From JAFGJQ01 sp052034525 (GTDB lineage: Bacteria; Planctomycetota; Phycisphaerae; UBA1845), in contig JBPOIK010000098.1 in assembly GCA_052034525.1 (NCBI GenBank), forward strand, positions 1 through 11,076: DNA of 11,076 nucleotides. The letters are read 5' to 3'. The notes under the pieces were generated by a model. The model did no database searches. It saw only the letters and a list, made by a program, of their open reading frames with translations, and was not told where the DNA came from. Made by a program: the position numbers and the translations under genes. Shown in pieces: positions 1-5,977 of the stretch; the stretch's first letter is position 1; each line of letters opens with the position of its first letter.

Positions 1-2
1 CC

Positions 3-68
3 GGTCCCCCCGACATCGCGAACGTATCCGCCTTCGTCAAAAAGCTGAGCGGTCCCTGTCCCTGGTGA
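3..68 (+). CDS. Possible 3' end of an upstream gene (partial)
   Basis: In the third forward frame the window opens with 21 codons ending in TGA at 66-68; the peptide ends KKLSGPCPW and has a normal mixed composition (DIANVSAFVKKL), unlike the arginine- and proline-rich peptides of the other two frames. It could be the C-terminus of a gene beginning before the window. No family can be named from so short a piece. The small hairpin at 98-117 lies just downstream, which would suit the end of a transcription unit. It could equally be chance. Confidence 0.35.
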   Translation, partial: GPPDIANVSAFVKKLSGPCPW

Positions 69-97
69 GGCCCGCGCGCACCACGGTCCGCGGAATC

Positions 98-117
98 ACG
101 CCGGGCTTGCCCGGTGT
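98..117. terminator. Short hairpin downstream of the possible upstream gene
   Basis: CCGGGC (101-106) and GCCCGG (109-114) are perfect inverted repeats, and the stem extends outward through G100-T115 (wobble), C99-G116 and A98-T117. With the innermost pair opened, the loop is four bases (CTTG). There is no run of T after it, so it is not a classic intrinsic terminator; it could be a weak or factor-assisted one, or simply chance pairing in GC-rich DNA. Confidence 0.25.
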
Positions 118-158
118 TCGGCCTGGCCGCCTGGCGCGATCGCACCCGCGCTCCGGCG

Positions 159-187
159 TTGACGCGACTGCCGCAGAGGGATAGCGT
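159..187 (+). promoter_or_regulatory. Candidate sigma70-type promoter for the GNAT/PIG-L/symporter operon
   Basis: TTGACG at 159-164 matches the -35 consensus at 5 of 6 positions. After a 17-base spacer, TAGCGT at 182-187 matches the -10 consensus only 3 of 6, but keeps the three most conserved positions (first T, second A, last T). Transcription would begin near 194, giving a leader of about 47 nt to the ATG at 241. This is a pattern match only. Confidence 0.3.
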
Positions 188-240
188 GCCGCTGCCGTGA
201 TGAGATGGCCGTACGCAAAGCTCCCGATACGGATTGTTCC

Positions 241-1170
241 ATGACGACGTTCCGAATACGCACGCTGCAAGGCAACGATCTGCCGGCAGTGGCGAGCATC
301 TGGAACACTGCCCTGCCGCGCAACCCGATCGACGAACGCCGCCTCGCCGCCTGGTTGCTGGGGGATTTGGATTTCCGGCCGGGGCCGGATAGCGGCTTCT
401 TTGTCGCGACCGATCGCGGCGTGCCGATCGGCTTTGCCCGGGCGGTGGTCCGCCACTGTCCCAACGACCGGCTGGGCCTGGAGCCGGACACAGGCTGGAT
501 TCCGATGTTGGCGGTGGACCCGGCATTCCGGCGACAGGGCGTCGGGCGGGCGCTGCTGGACACTGTGCTGGCGTACTTCCAGGACCGCGACCGGCGTCGA
601 GTCTGGGTCTGCGGAACGCCGCCGTCGTGCCCCGGCTCGGTCGTTCCGGGCGTGGATGTGGATGCCTGGCCGGCCGGGTTGCGGCTGTTTGAGCGTGCTG
701 GGTTCGTGCATGACCAATACGGCTACTCGATGGCGCGAGACTTGGCGGACTTTGCGTGGGACGACCCGGGCGTGCTCGGCGCGGACGTGGTGATTGACAC
801 ACCCACGCCGGCCGAGGCGCACGATCTTCTCGCGTTTGTCGCGGAGGCCCTGCCGGGCTCCTGGGCGCTGGCGGCGCGGGCGAAGATCCGGGCGGGCGAG
901 CTCCACGAGATGCTCCTGGCCCGCGCGGATGAGGGGATGCTGGGATACTGCCAATGGTCGGGCGAGCATTTCGGGCCGTTCGGCGTGGGGCCGGCCGCGC
1001 GAAACCGGGGCGTTGGGGCGCGGGTGTTCGCCACGGCCGTCGAGCGCATTCGGCAGGCTGGCGGGCGGCGCGTGTGGTTCAACTGGGCGGATGAGAACGC
1101 CCGTCGGTTCTATGAGCGCTTCGGCTTGCAGGTAACGCGGCGGTTTTCCGTCTTGCGGAAGGACCTGTGA
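241..1170 (+). CDS. Tandem double-GNAT acetyltransferase (paralog 1)
   Basis: Predicted cytoplasmic GCN5-related N-acetyltransferase of 309 residues, expected to move an acyl group from acyl-CoA to an amine; the substrate is unknown. It holds two GNAT folds. Domain 1 (about 4-170) has the acetyl-CoA pyrophosphate motif RRQGVG at 97-102 after the LAVDP strand; domain 2 (about 183-309) has RNRGVG at 254-259 followed by VWFNWADENARRFYERFGL, the usual alpha4/beta7 end of GNATs. An in-frame ATG lies at 205, but the ATG at 241 aligns with the N-terminus of the neighbouring paralog (SIWN..AL follows at the same distance), so I use it; the ribosome binding site is weak for both. By eye about half of all positions match the next gene, so the two arose by tandem duplication. 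Double-GNAT proteins of this length include mycothiol synthase MshD, but the resemblance is architectural only. Confidence 0.88.
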   Translation: MTTFRIRTLQGNDLPAVASIWNTALPRNPIDERRLAAWLLGDLDFRPGPDSGFFVATDRGVPIGFARAVVRHCPNDRLGLEPDTGWIPMLAVDPAFRRQGVGRALLDTVLAYFQDRDRRRVWVCGTPPSCPGSVVPGVDVDAWPAGLRLFERAGFVHDQYGYSMARDLADFAWDDPGVLGADVVIDTPTPAEAHDLLAFVAEALPGSWALAARAKIRAGELHEMLLARADEGMLGYCQWSGEHFGPFGVGPAARNRGVGARVFATAVERIRQAGGRRVWFNWADENARRFYERFGLQVTRRFSVLRKDL

Positions 1171-1244
1171 TGGGGTCTACTCTTTGAGAACGGGAGCGTG
1201 CGGCGCGGCATCCGGGCGGCACGCGCGCCTGAGGACGTGGCCAA

Positions 1245-2180
1245 ATGAGCGAGATTCGTGCGTATCGGGCGGCGGACCTGGAGGCGGTGGTCTCGATCTG
1301 GAACCAGGCCTTGCGGCGAGACGCCATCTGCCCCGGCCGTTTCACTTCGTGGCTGGTGGGCGATCCGGACTACTGGCCCGGAGAAGACTCCGGGTTCCTG
1401 GTAGCGCTGCGCGGCGGTCGACCGATCGGCTTCGTGCGAGCGCTGATCCGTCGCTGGCCGAATGACCGGGTCGGGCTCGAGCCGGAAAACGGGTGGATGC
1501 CTGTTCTGGCGGTGGATCCGCAACACCAGCGACAGGGCGTGGGCACGGCCCTGGTGCGGGCCGCGCTGGCGTATCTGAGCGCACACGGGCGCAAACGGGT
1601 GTGGGTGTGCGGCAACACCGGTTCGGCGCCCGGCTACGTGTTTCCGGGCGTGGACCAAGATGCGTATGCCGGCGCGTTGGCGATGCTCCGGAAACTGGGC
1701 TTCGTGGTGGATCATGAGCCGGTGGCCATGCTGGGCGACGTGGTGGATTTTGACGTGGTCCGGCACGAGCATGACGCCTGGTCGACGGGGTCGGACGTGG
1801 AGGTGCTCCCGTTGACGCCGGAGCGGGCGCACGACTTCATGCTGTTCCTGGCCGAGGCGTTCCCCGGAGACTGGAACCTGGCGGCGCGGGCGAAAATCCG
1901 GGCGGGAGATTATGACCGCGTGCTGATCGCCTCCTCCGGGGGGCGCATCATCGGGTATTGCCAGTGGGAAGGCGAGCATTTCGGACCGTTCGGCGTGGCG
2001 GCCGAGGCCCGCGGCCAGCGCGTGGGCGCGAAGCTGTTTGTCGAGGCGGTCAAACGCATCCGGAGCGCGGACGGTCGAACAGTGTGGTTTAACTGGGCGG
2101 ACGAGGATGCTGCGCGGTTCTACGCCCGCTACGGCCTGCGTCCGACGCGGCGGTTCGCGATCATGCGGAAGGATCTGTAG
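1245..2180 (+). CDS. Tandem double-GNAT acetyltransferase (paralog 2)
   Basis: A 311-residue protein homologous over its full length to the preceding gene, sharing blocks such as LAARAKIRAG, GEHFGPFGV and VWFNWADE. Domain 1 (about 3-170) keeps an intact acetyl-CoA loop, QRQGVG at 95-100. In domain 2 (about 183-311) the equivalent loop reads RGQRVG at 256-261: the first glycine of R/Q-x-x-G-x-G/A, present in paralog 1, is arginine here (R259), which should hinder binding of the CoA pyrophosphate. Domain 2 may therefore be structural or substrate-binding. The start is supported by GAGGA at 1231-1235, about 9 nt ahead of ATG. It lies 74 nt after paralog 1 and 4 nt before the deacetylase gene, so it is very likely co-transcribed and perhaps translationally coupled with the latter. 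The substrate is unknown; small amines, amino sugars or a thiol precursor are possible given the neighbour. Confidence 0.88.
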   Translation: MSEIRAYRAADLEAVVSIWNQALRRDAICPGRFTSWLVGDPDYWPGEDSGFLVALRGGRPIGFVRALIRRWPNDRVGLEPENGWMPVLAVDPQHQRQGVGTALVRAALAYLSAHGRKRVWVCGNTGSAPGYVFPGVDQDAYAGALAMLRKLGFVVDHEPVAMLGDVVDFDVVRHEHDAWSTGSDVEVLPLTPERAHDFMLFLAEAFPGDWNLAARAKIRAGDYDRVLIASSGGRIIGYCQWEGEHFGPFGVAAEARGQRVGAKLFVEAVKRIRSADGRTVWFNWADEDAARFYARYGLRPTRRFAIMRKDL

Positions 2181-2184
2181 ACGG

Positions 2185-2916
2185 ATGAGCGACGGGAAGC
2201 ATCATCTTCTGGCCATCGGGGCGCATATCGGCGATGCGGAGATCACCGCCGGATTGCTGGTGGCCAAATACGCGGCGGCGGGGCACCGGACGACCTTGCT
2301 GCACCTGACGGCCGGAGAAAAAGGCAACCCGAAGGCGGACGTGGCGGAATACCGCCGACAGCGCATCCGGGAGGCAGAGGCGGCGGCCGCCACGCTGGGG
2401 GCTCGGGACTGCATCGTTCTGGATCATCCGGACGGCGAACTGCGCGCCGACCAGGACACCATCCACGAGATGTGCGACCTGATTCGCCGGCTGAAGCCGG
2501 ACATCGTCCTGACGCACTGGCGCGGGTCGTTCCATCGCGACCATCGGGCGGCGTATGAGATCACGATGGAGGGCGGATTCCTGGCGGCGCTGCCGGGCGT
2601 CCAGCGTTCGGCGCCGGCGCATCTGATCCGTGGGTTGTACTACCTGGAAAACTGGGAGGACATGGACGAGTATCATCCGGACCTGTGGGTGGACGTCAGC
2701 GCCGTGTTCGACACCTGGGTGGCCGGCTGCCGCGAGCACCAGTTGCTGCGCGGCGAGGTGTCCTTCGGCTACCTGCATTACTACTGCGGGCTGGCGGCCA
2801 AGCGGGGCGCCGAGATTGGCGTAACGCACGCGGTCACCGTGAGCCTGCCCCCGATCTCCCGGATGCGCAAGGTGGATTTCTTTCCGATTGACCACGAGCC
2901 CGTGTTGATCTTCTGA
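2185..2916 (+). CDS. PIG-L/LmbE-family deacetylase-like protein
   Basis: A 243-residue protein of the PIG-L/LmbE fold, a family of zinc-dependent N-deacetylases acting on GlcNAc conjugates (MshB, BshB, PIG-L). The first motif is AHIGDAE at 13-19 and the second HRDH at 117-120. Aligned with the family's AHPDD(A)E, the zinc ligands His14 and Asp17 are kept and His120 (or His117) can supply the third, but the first Asp of the pair, the general base in MshB, is Gly16, and Pro is Ile15. LTAGEKGNP at 41-49 resembles the family's usual T.GE.G segment. It begins 4 nt after the stop of the second acetyltransferase, so I chose ATG 2185; the frame stays open upstream into the previous gene, but that stretch is only out-of-frame overlap. 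The GNAT neighbours and the symporter suggest metabolism of an N-acylated small molecule. The altered motif leaves open a non-standard hydrolase or a non-catalytic role. Confidence 0.85.
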   Translation: MSDGKHHLLAIGAHIGDAEITAGLLVAKYAAAGHRTTLLHLTAGEKGNPKADVAEYRRQRIREAEAAAATLGARDCIVLDHPDGELRADQDTIHEMCDLIRRLKPDIVLTHWRGSFHRDHRAAYEITMEGGFLAALPGVQRSAPAHLIRGLYYLENWEDMDEYHPDLWVDVSAVFDTWVAGCREHQLLRGEVSFGYLHYYCGLAAKRGAEIGVTHAVTVSLPPISRMRKVDFFPIDHEPVLIF

Positions 2917-2918
2917 CG

Positions 2919-2934
2919 GACCGGCATTCCGGTC
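2919..2934. other. Intercistronic hairpin between deacetylase and symporter genes
   Basis: GACCGG (2919-2924) and CCGGTC (2929-2934) form a perfect 6-bp stem with the loop CATT. It starts 3 nt after the deacetylase stop and ends 9 nt before the symporter ATG, so it fills most of the 27-nt gap. There is no T tract. Such a stem could shape mRNA processing, stability or translation of the membrane protein; chance is also possible. Confidence 0.35.
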
Positions 2935-2943
2935 GGACGAGCC

Positions 2944-5232
2944 ATGCCCCAGCCCGCCACGCAACTCCACGTCATCGACTGGATCGTCGTTTTCGGCTTC
3001 ATCGCCGTGTCGCTGGCCGTCGGCCTGATTATGAGCCGGCGGGGACGGCGCTCCGTTCGCGAGTATTTCACTTCCGGCGGGTCCACGCCGTGGTGGCTGC
3101 TGGGCACGTCCATGGTGGCGACGACGTTCGCGGCGGACACGCCGCTGGCCCTGTCGGGCTGGGTGGTCACCAACGGCATCGCCCAGAACTGGTTCTGGTG
3201 GAGCGGCATTCCCGTGGTGATGCTGGGCGTGTTCTTCATCGCCCGGCTGTGGCGCCGGGCCGCCCTGGTCACGGACACCGAGCTGGTCTATCTGCGCTTC
3301 TCCGGCCGGCCGGCGAGCGCGCTGCGGGGTTTCAAAGCCCTGTACCTGTCGCTGGTGACCGGTTGCATCACCATGGGCTGGGTGAACCTGGCGATGACCC
3401 AGATCGTCCAGCTCACCATCCCGGACATTCCGCGGGTGCCGGTGGTGGATCGGGCGATGCTTCGCGTCTACCTGGCCACGCCGCTGTCCAACAGCCTGCC
3501 CGCCATGCCGAGGGATCGGATGCGGGCAAGGGGGCTGGACCCGCTGAAGCTGTACTACGACGACTGGTCGTTCTACGGCAATCCCCAGCGCGGTCCGGTC
3601 ATGAACGAACTGGGCGACGTGTTTCGCCGGGCGACGTATTACCGGGAGCAGGCCGCCGCGGGGCGTGGCGATGCGCCGGAGTTGGCGGCCTTGCGCGCGT
3701 ACGTGCGGGACGTCCAGGCGGCGCCGTGGCTGGAACGTCTCGGGCTGGCGGAGGATCGTGTGGCGCCCGTAACGGCCGCGGTGTATCCGACCGCCGCGTC
3801 CGTCAACAATCTGGACACGCTCGAGACGATCCGCGCGGTGAACCAGGCCGTCTCCGACGTGAACGAGCTGAAGATCATTCTGCTGCTGTTCGTCGTGGTC
3901 ATGAGTTACACCGTAGTCTCCGGGCTCTGGGGAGTGCTGGTCACGGACTTCATCCAGTTCTGGTTTGCCATGCTCGGATGCGTTGTGCTGGCGTGGCTGG
4001 CCGTCCGCCATGTGGGGGGGATGGATGAGGTGTTCCGGCGGATGGGCGAATTGTACGGTCCGCAGAAGGCCCGCGGCATGGTGAGCCTGATCCCGGTGAA
4101 GGGTTCGGGGGATCTGGACCTCCTGCCCTGGTCGGAGTTCCTGGTATTCGTTCTCTTCGCGTGGTGGACGGCCGGTCTGACGGACGGCGGATCGTACCTG
4201 GCTCAGCGGATGCTGGCCGCCAAGGACGAGCGGCACGCGGCGATCGGCTACCTCTGGTACGCGATCGCGCATTTCTGTCTGCGCATGTGGCCGTGGGTGA
4301 TCGTGGGCTTCGCGGCGGCCGTGATGTTTCCGTACACCAAGGACGCGCTGACCGGGCAGTATCCGGGCAAGGCCATCGCGGAGACGGGATTCATCCGAGT
4401 GATGGTGACGGTGCTGCCCACCGGACTGCTGGGGGTGCTGCTGGCCGCGTTTCTCGCCGCGTACATGTCGACCATCTCCACGCAGCTCAATCTGGGCGCG
4501 TCGTATCTGCTCAACGACTTCTACCGACCGTTCGTGTGGCCCAAGGCGTCGGAACGCCATTATGTGCTGGTGTCCCAGCTCGCCACGCTTCTGATGGCGG
4601 CGATCGGGCTGATCGTCAGCCTCTTTCTGACCACCATCACCGACGCGTGGTTCCTGATCGGCACGCTGGGGGCGGGCAGCGGGCTTGTTTACCTGCTTCG
4701 CTGGTTCTGGTGGCGGGTGAACGCCTGGACGGAAATCGCCTGCCTCGGATCGCTGCTGGCGTGCGTCGTCCTGGTCAAGGGCCTGCCCGGCACGTTCGGC
4801 TCGTGGCTTCCGGCCTATCCGCTGGATCTGCTCATTCTGGTTCCGTATTCCGTGGGGATCGCCCTGATCGCCACGTACCTGACCCGGCCGGTGGACCGGG
4901 AGCGGCTCATCGCGTTCTACCGCCGTGTGCAGCCGGGCGGGCCGGGATGGCGGCCCGTGGAAGCCTGGATTCGGCAATCCGATCCGACGTTCGTCTGCCA
5001 GACGCCGCTGACCCGGGCGAACCTGTATCGCGGCCTCCTGGCCTGCGCCGCGGTCGGCTGCTTTCTGTTTGGCATCAGCAACCTGATTGTGGGTGATGCG
5101 TTCGCGCCGCCGTCGTGGCTTCCCGGGCGTTGGATGGGCGCGATGCTGATCACCATCAGCATGCTTCTGGGCTGGCTGGTGGCGCGGTCCCTGTCCGAAA
5201 GCAGGTGGGGCCGGACCGGATCGACGGCATAG
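2944..5232 (+). CDS. SSS-family sodium:solute symporter with large soluble insert
   Basis: Inner-membrane secondary transporter of the sodium:solute symporter (SSS, LeuT-fold) family, 762 residues against roughly 450-600 for most members. Typical elements are the first helix with the following YFTSGG and WWLLGTSMVATTFAADTPLA (42-69), GWVNLAMTQI (145-154) in helix 4, SYTVVSGLWGVLVTDFIQF (321-339), and the sodium-site helix with MSTISTQLNLGASYLLNDFY (508-527). Hydrophobic segments run on to the C-terminus (about 541-563, 568-589, 596-612, 627-646, 694-715, 731-747). Residues about 160-309 are an added hydrophilic block of about 150 residues, rich in Arg, Ala, Tyr and Asp, between helix 4 and the next helix, where relatives have a short loop. 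The substrate is not predictable; sugars, amino acids, sialic-acid-like or other organic solutes are transported in the family. It is the last gene of the putative operon, and the ribosome binding site is weak (GGACGAG). The stop lies 3 nt from the end of the convergent glycosylase gene. Confidence 0.9.
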   Translation: MPQPATQLHVIDWIVVFGFIAVSLAVGLIMSRRGRRSVREYFTSGGSTPWWLLGTSMVATTFAADTPLALSGWVVTNGIAQNWFWWSGIPVVMLGVFFIARLWRRAALVTDTELVYLRFSGRPASALRGFKALYLSLVTGCITMGWVNLAMTQIVQLTIPDIPRVPVVDRAMLRVYLATPLSNSLPAMPRDRMRARGLDPLKLYYDDWSFYGNPQRGPVMNELGDVFRRATYYREQAAAGRGDAPELAALRAYVRDVQAAPWLERLGLAEDRVAPVTAAVYPTAASVNNLDTLETIRAVNQAVSDVNELKIILLLFVVVMSYTVVSGLWGVLVTDFIQFWFAMLGCVVLAWLAVRHVGGMDEVFRRMGELYGPQKARGMVSLIPVKGSGDLDLLPWSEFLVFVLFAWWTAGLTDGGSYLAQRMLAAKDERHAAIGYLWYAIAHFCLRMWPWVIVGFAAAVMFPYTKDALTGQYPGKAIAETGFIRVMVTVLPTGLLGVLLAAFLAAYMSTISTQLNLGASYLLNDFYRPFVWPKASERHYVLVSQLATLLMAAIGLIVSLFLTTITDAWFLIGTLGAGSGLVYLLRWFWWRVNAWTEIACLGSLLACVVLVKGLPGTFGSWLPAYPLDLLILVPYSVGIALIATYLTRPVDRERLIAFYRRVQPGGPGWRPVEAWIRQSDPTFVCQTPLTRANLYRGLLACAAVGCFLFGISNLIVGDAFAPPSWLPGRWMGAMLITISMLLGWLVARSLSESRWGRTGSTA

Positions 5233-5235
5233 ACC

Positions 5236-5859
5236 TCATTGCGCCGCTCGCCGTTTCATCGGCTGGTTGTTCAGACTCTGCCACAGATACCACGTGGCCA
5301 CGCTGCGGTACGGTCGCCAGGGCTCGGCCAGTGCGGAAAGCGTTTCCGCCGAGGGCAGATCGGCCAGCCGGTAATGCAGCCGTACGGCCTTGCGAAGGCC
5401 CAGGTCGGCGACCGGCAGCACGTCCGAGCGGTCCATCACGAAGATCAGGAACATCTGCGCGGTCCAGACGCCGATGCCTTTGACCCGGACGAGCGAGGCG
5501 ATGATCTCGTCGTCGGTCATGCGACGCAGGCGGCGCGAGGGAATCTGTCCATTCGCGAAATGTCGAGCCAGGTCCCGCAGGTAAGTCGACTTCTGGCGGG
5601 ACAGCCCGACCTCGCGCAGTCGGACGTCCGACAGGGCCAGCATCGCGGCCGGTGTCGGGGTTCGGCGGGGGAACAGGCCGCGGAACCGGGCGTACAGCAC
5701 CGCGGCCACTTTCGTGGAAACCTGCTGGGAGATCACTGCTTCACACAGAGCCGCGAAATAGCCGCGCCCGGGCTTCAGACGGCAGGGGCCGACCCGTGCG
5801 ATGATGGCGGCGAGGGTCGGATCGCTCTGTCTTAAGGATCGGACAGCCTTGGTGTGCAC
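5236..5859 (-). CDS. HhH-GPD DNA glycosylase, 3-methyladenine glycosylase II (AlkA) type
   Basis: Base-excision repair enzyme predicted to remove alkylated purines such as 3-methyladenine by cleaving the N-glycosidic bond; monofunctional and cytoplasmic. Seen: YFAALCEAVISQQVSTKVAA (34-53), the helix that carries the family's QQ-S motif; the helix-hairpin-helix LVRVKGIGVWTA (123-134); and the GPD-type loop with catalytic aspartate, LPVADLGLRKAV (Asp152). There are no four cysteines near the C-terminus, so it is not an iron-sulfur EndoIII/MutY type. At 207 residues it matches the short AlkA-like proteins that lack the N-terminal AlkA domain. Start choice: GTG at 5857-5859 has GGAGA about 10 nt upstream; a TTG at 5896-5898 would add 13 residues but has no good ribosome binding site, so the end at 5859 is preferred though not certain. 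It is a single gene, divergent from the GreA fusion and convergent with the symporter. Confidence 0.9.
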   Translation of the reverse strand: MHTKAVRSLRQSDPTLAAIIARVGPCRLKPGRGYFAALCEAVISQQVSTKVAAVLYARFRGLFPRRTPTPAAMLALSDVRLREVGLSRQKSTYLRDLARHFANGQIPSRRLRRMTDDEIIASLVRVKGIGVWTAQMFLIFVMDRSDVLPVADLGLRKAVRLHYRLADLPSAETLSALAEPWRPYRSVATWYLWQSLNNQPMKRRAAQ

Positions 5860-5891
5860 GGGACGGGGTTCTCCAATGCGGGGCGGATCGC

Positions 5892-5920
5892 TCGACAATC
5901 CGGGCCGAAAAGGCGATCAT
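5892..5920 (+). promoter_or_regulatory. Candidate sigma70-type promoter for the GreA-fusion operon
   Basis: In the 118-nt divergent intergenic region, TCGACA (5892-5897, 5 of 6 to TTGACA) is followed after 17 nt by GATCAT (5915-5920, 4 of 6 to TATAAT), in the most AT-rich stretch of the neighbourhood. Transcription would start near 5927, about 50 nt ahead of the ATG at 5978. The -35 box lies outside the preferred glycosylase start at 5859 but would overlap the alternative TTG start at 5898. Pattern match only. Confidence 0.3.
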
Positions 5921-5977
5921 AACGATCTTTCCATACGCCCGTAAGACCAGCGGGTCACGGGAGTTCCCACAGACGGG

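Noticed and set aside
136..143. GCGATCGC octamer palindrome as a regulatory or repeat element
   Set aside because: A single copy in a short stretch of GC-rich DNA with no neighbouring partner; no basis for a call.
205..240. Upstream in-frame ATG as start of the first acetyltransferase
   Set aside because: It would add 12 residues with no counterpart in the adjacent paralog; ATG 241 aligns with the paralog start.
1196..1224. Inverted repeat GCGTGC/GCACGC between the two acetyltransferase genes as a terminator
   Set aside because: The 6-base arms are 17 bases apart with no inner pairing and no T tract, and the flanking paralogs are probably co-transcribed.
2038..2184. N-terminal extension of the deacetylase into the preceding gene
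   Set aside because: The extra frame overlaps the conserved end of the second acetyltransferase and reads as Arg/Gly/Ser-rich nonsense; the LLAIGAH strand begins properly after ATG 2185.
2161..4977. 938-codon open frame on the minus strand across the deacetylase and symporter genes
   Set aside because: The translation is dominated by Arg, Gln, His, Pro and Gly with no hydrophobic core or family motif, and the plus strand has two clear genes; it is an antisense shadow typical of GC-rich DNA.
241..5232. Complete mycothiol or bacillithiol synthesis cluster
   Set aside because: Only the deacetylase- and acetyltransferase-type folds are present; no glycosyltransferase or cysteine ligase is seen, and the deacetylase motif differs from MshB and BshB.
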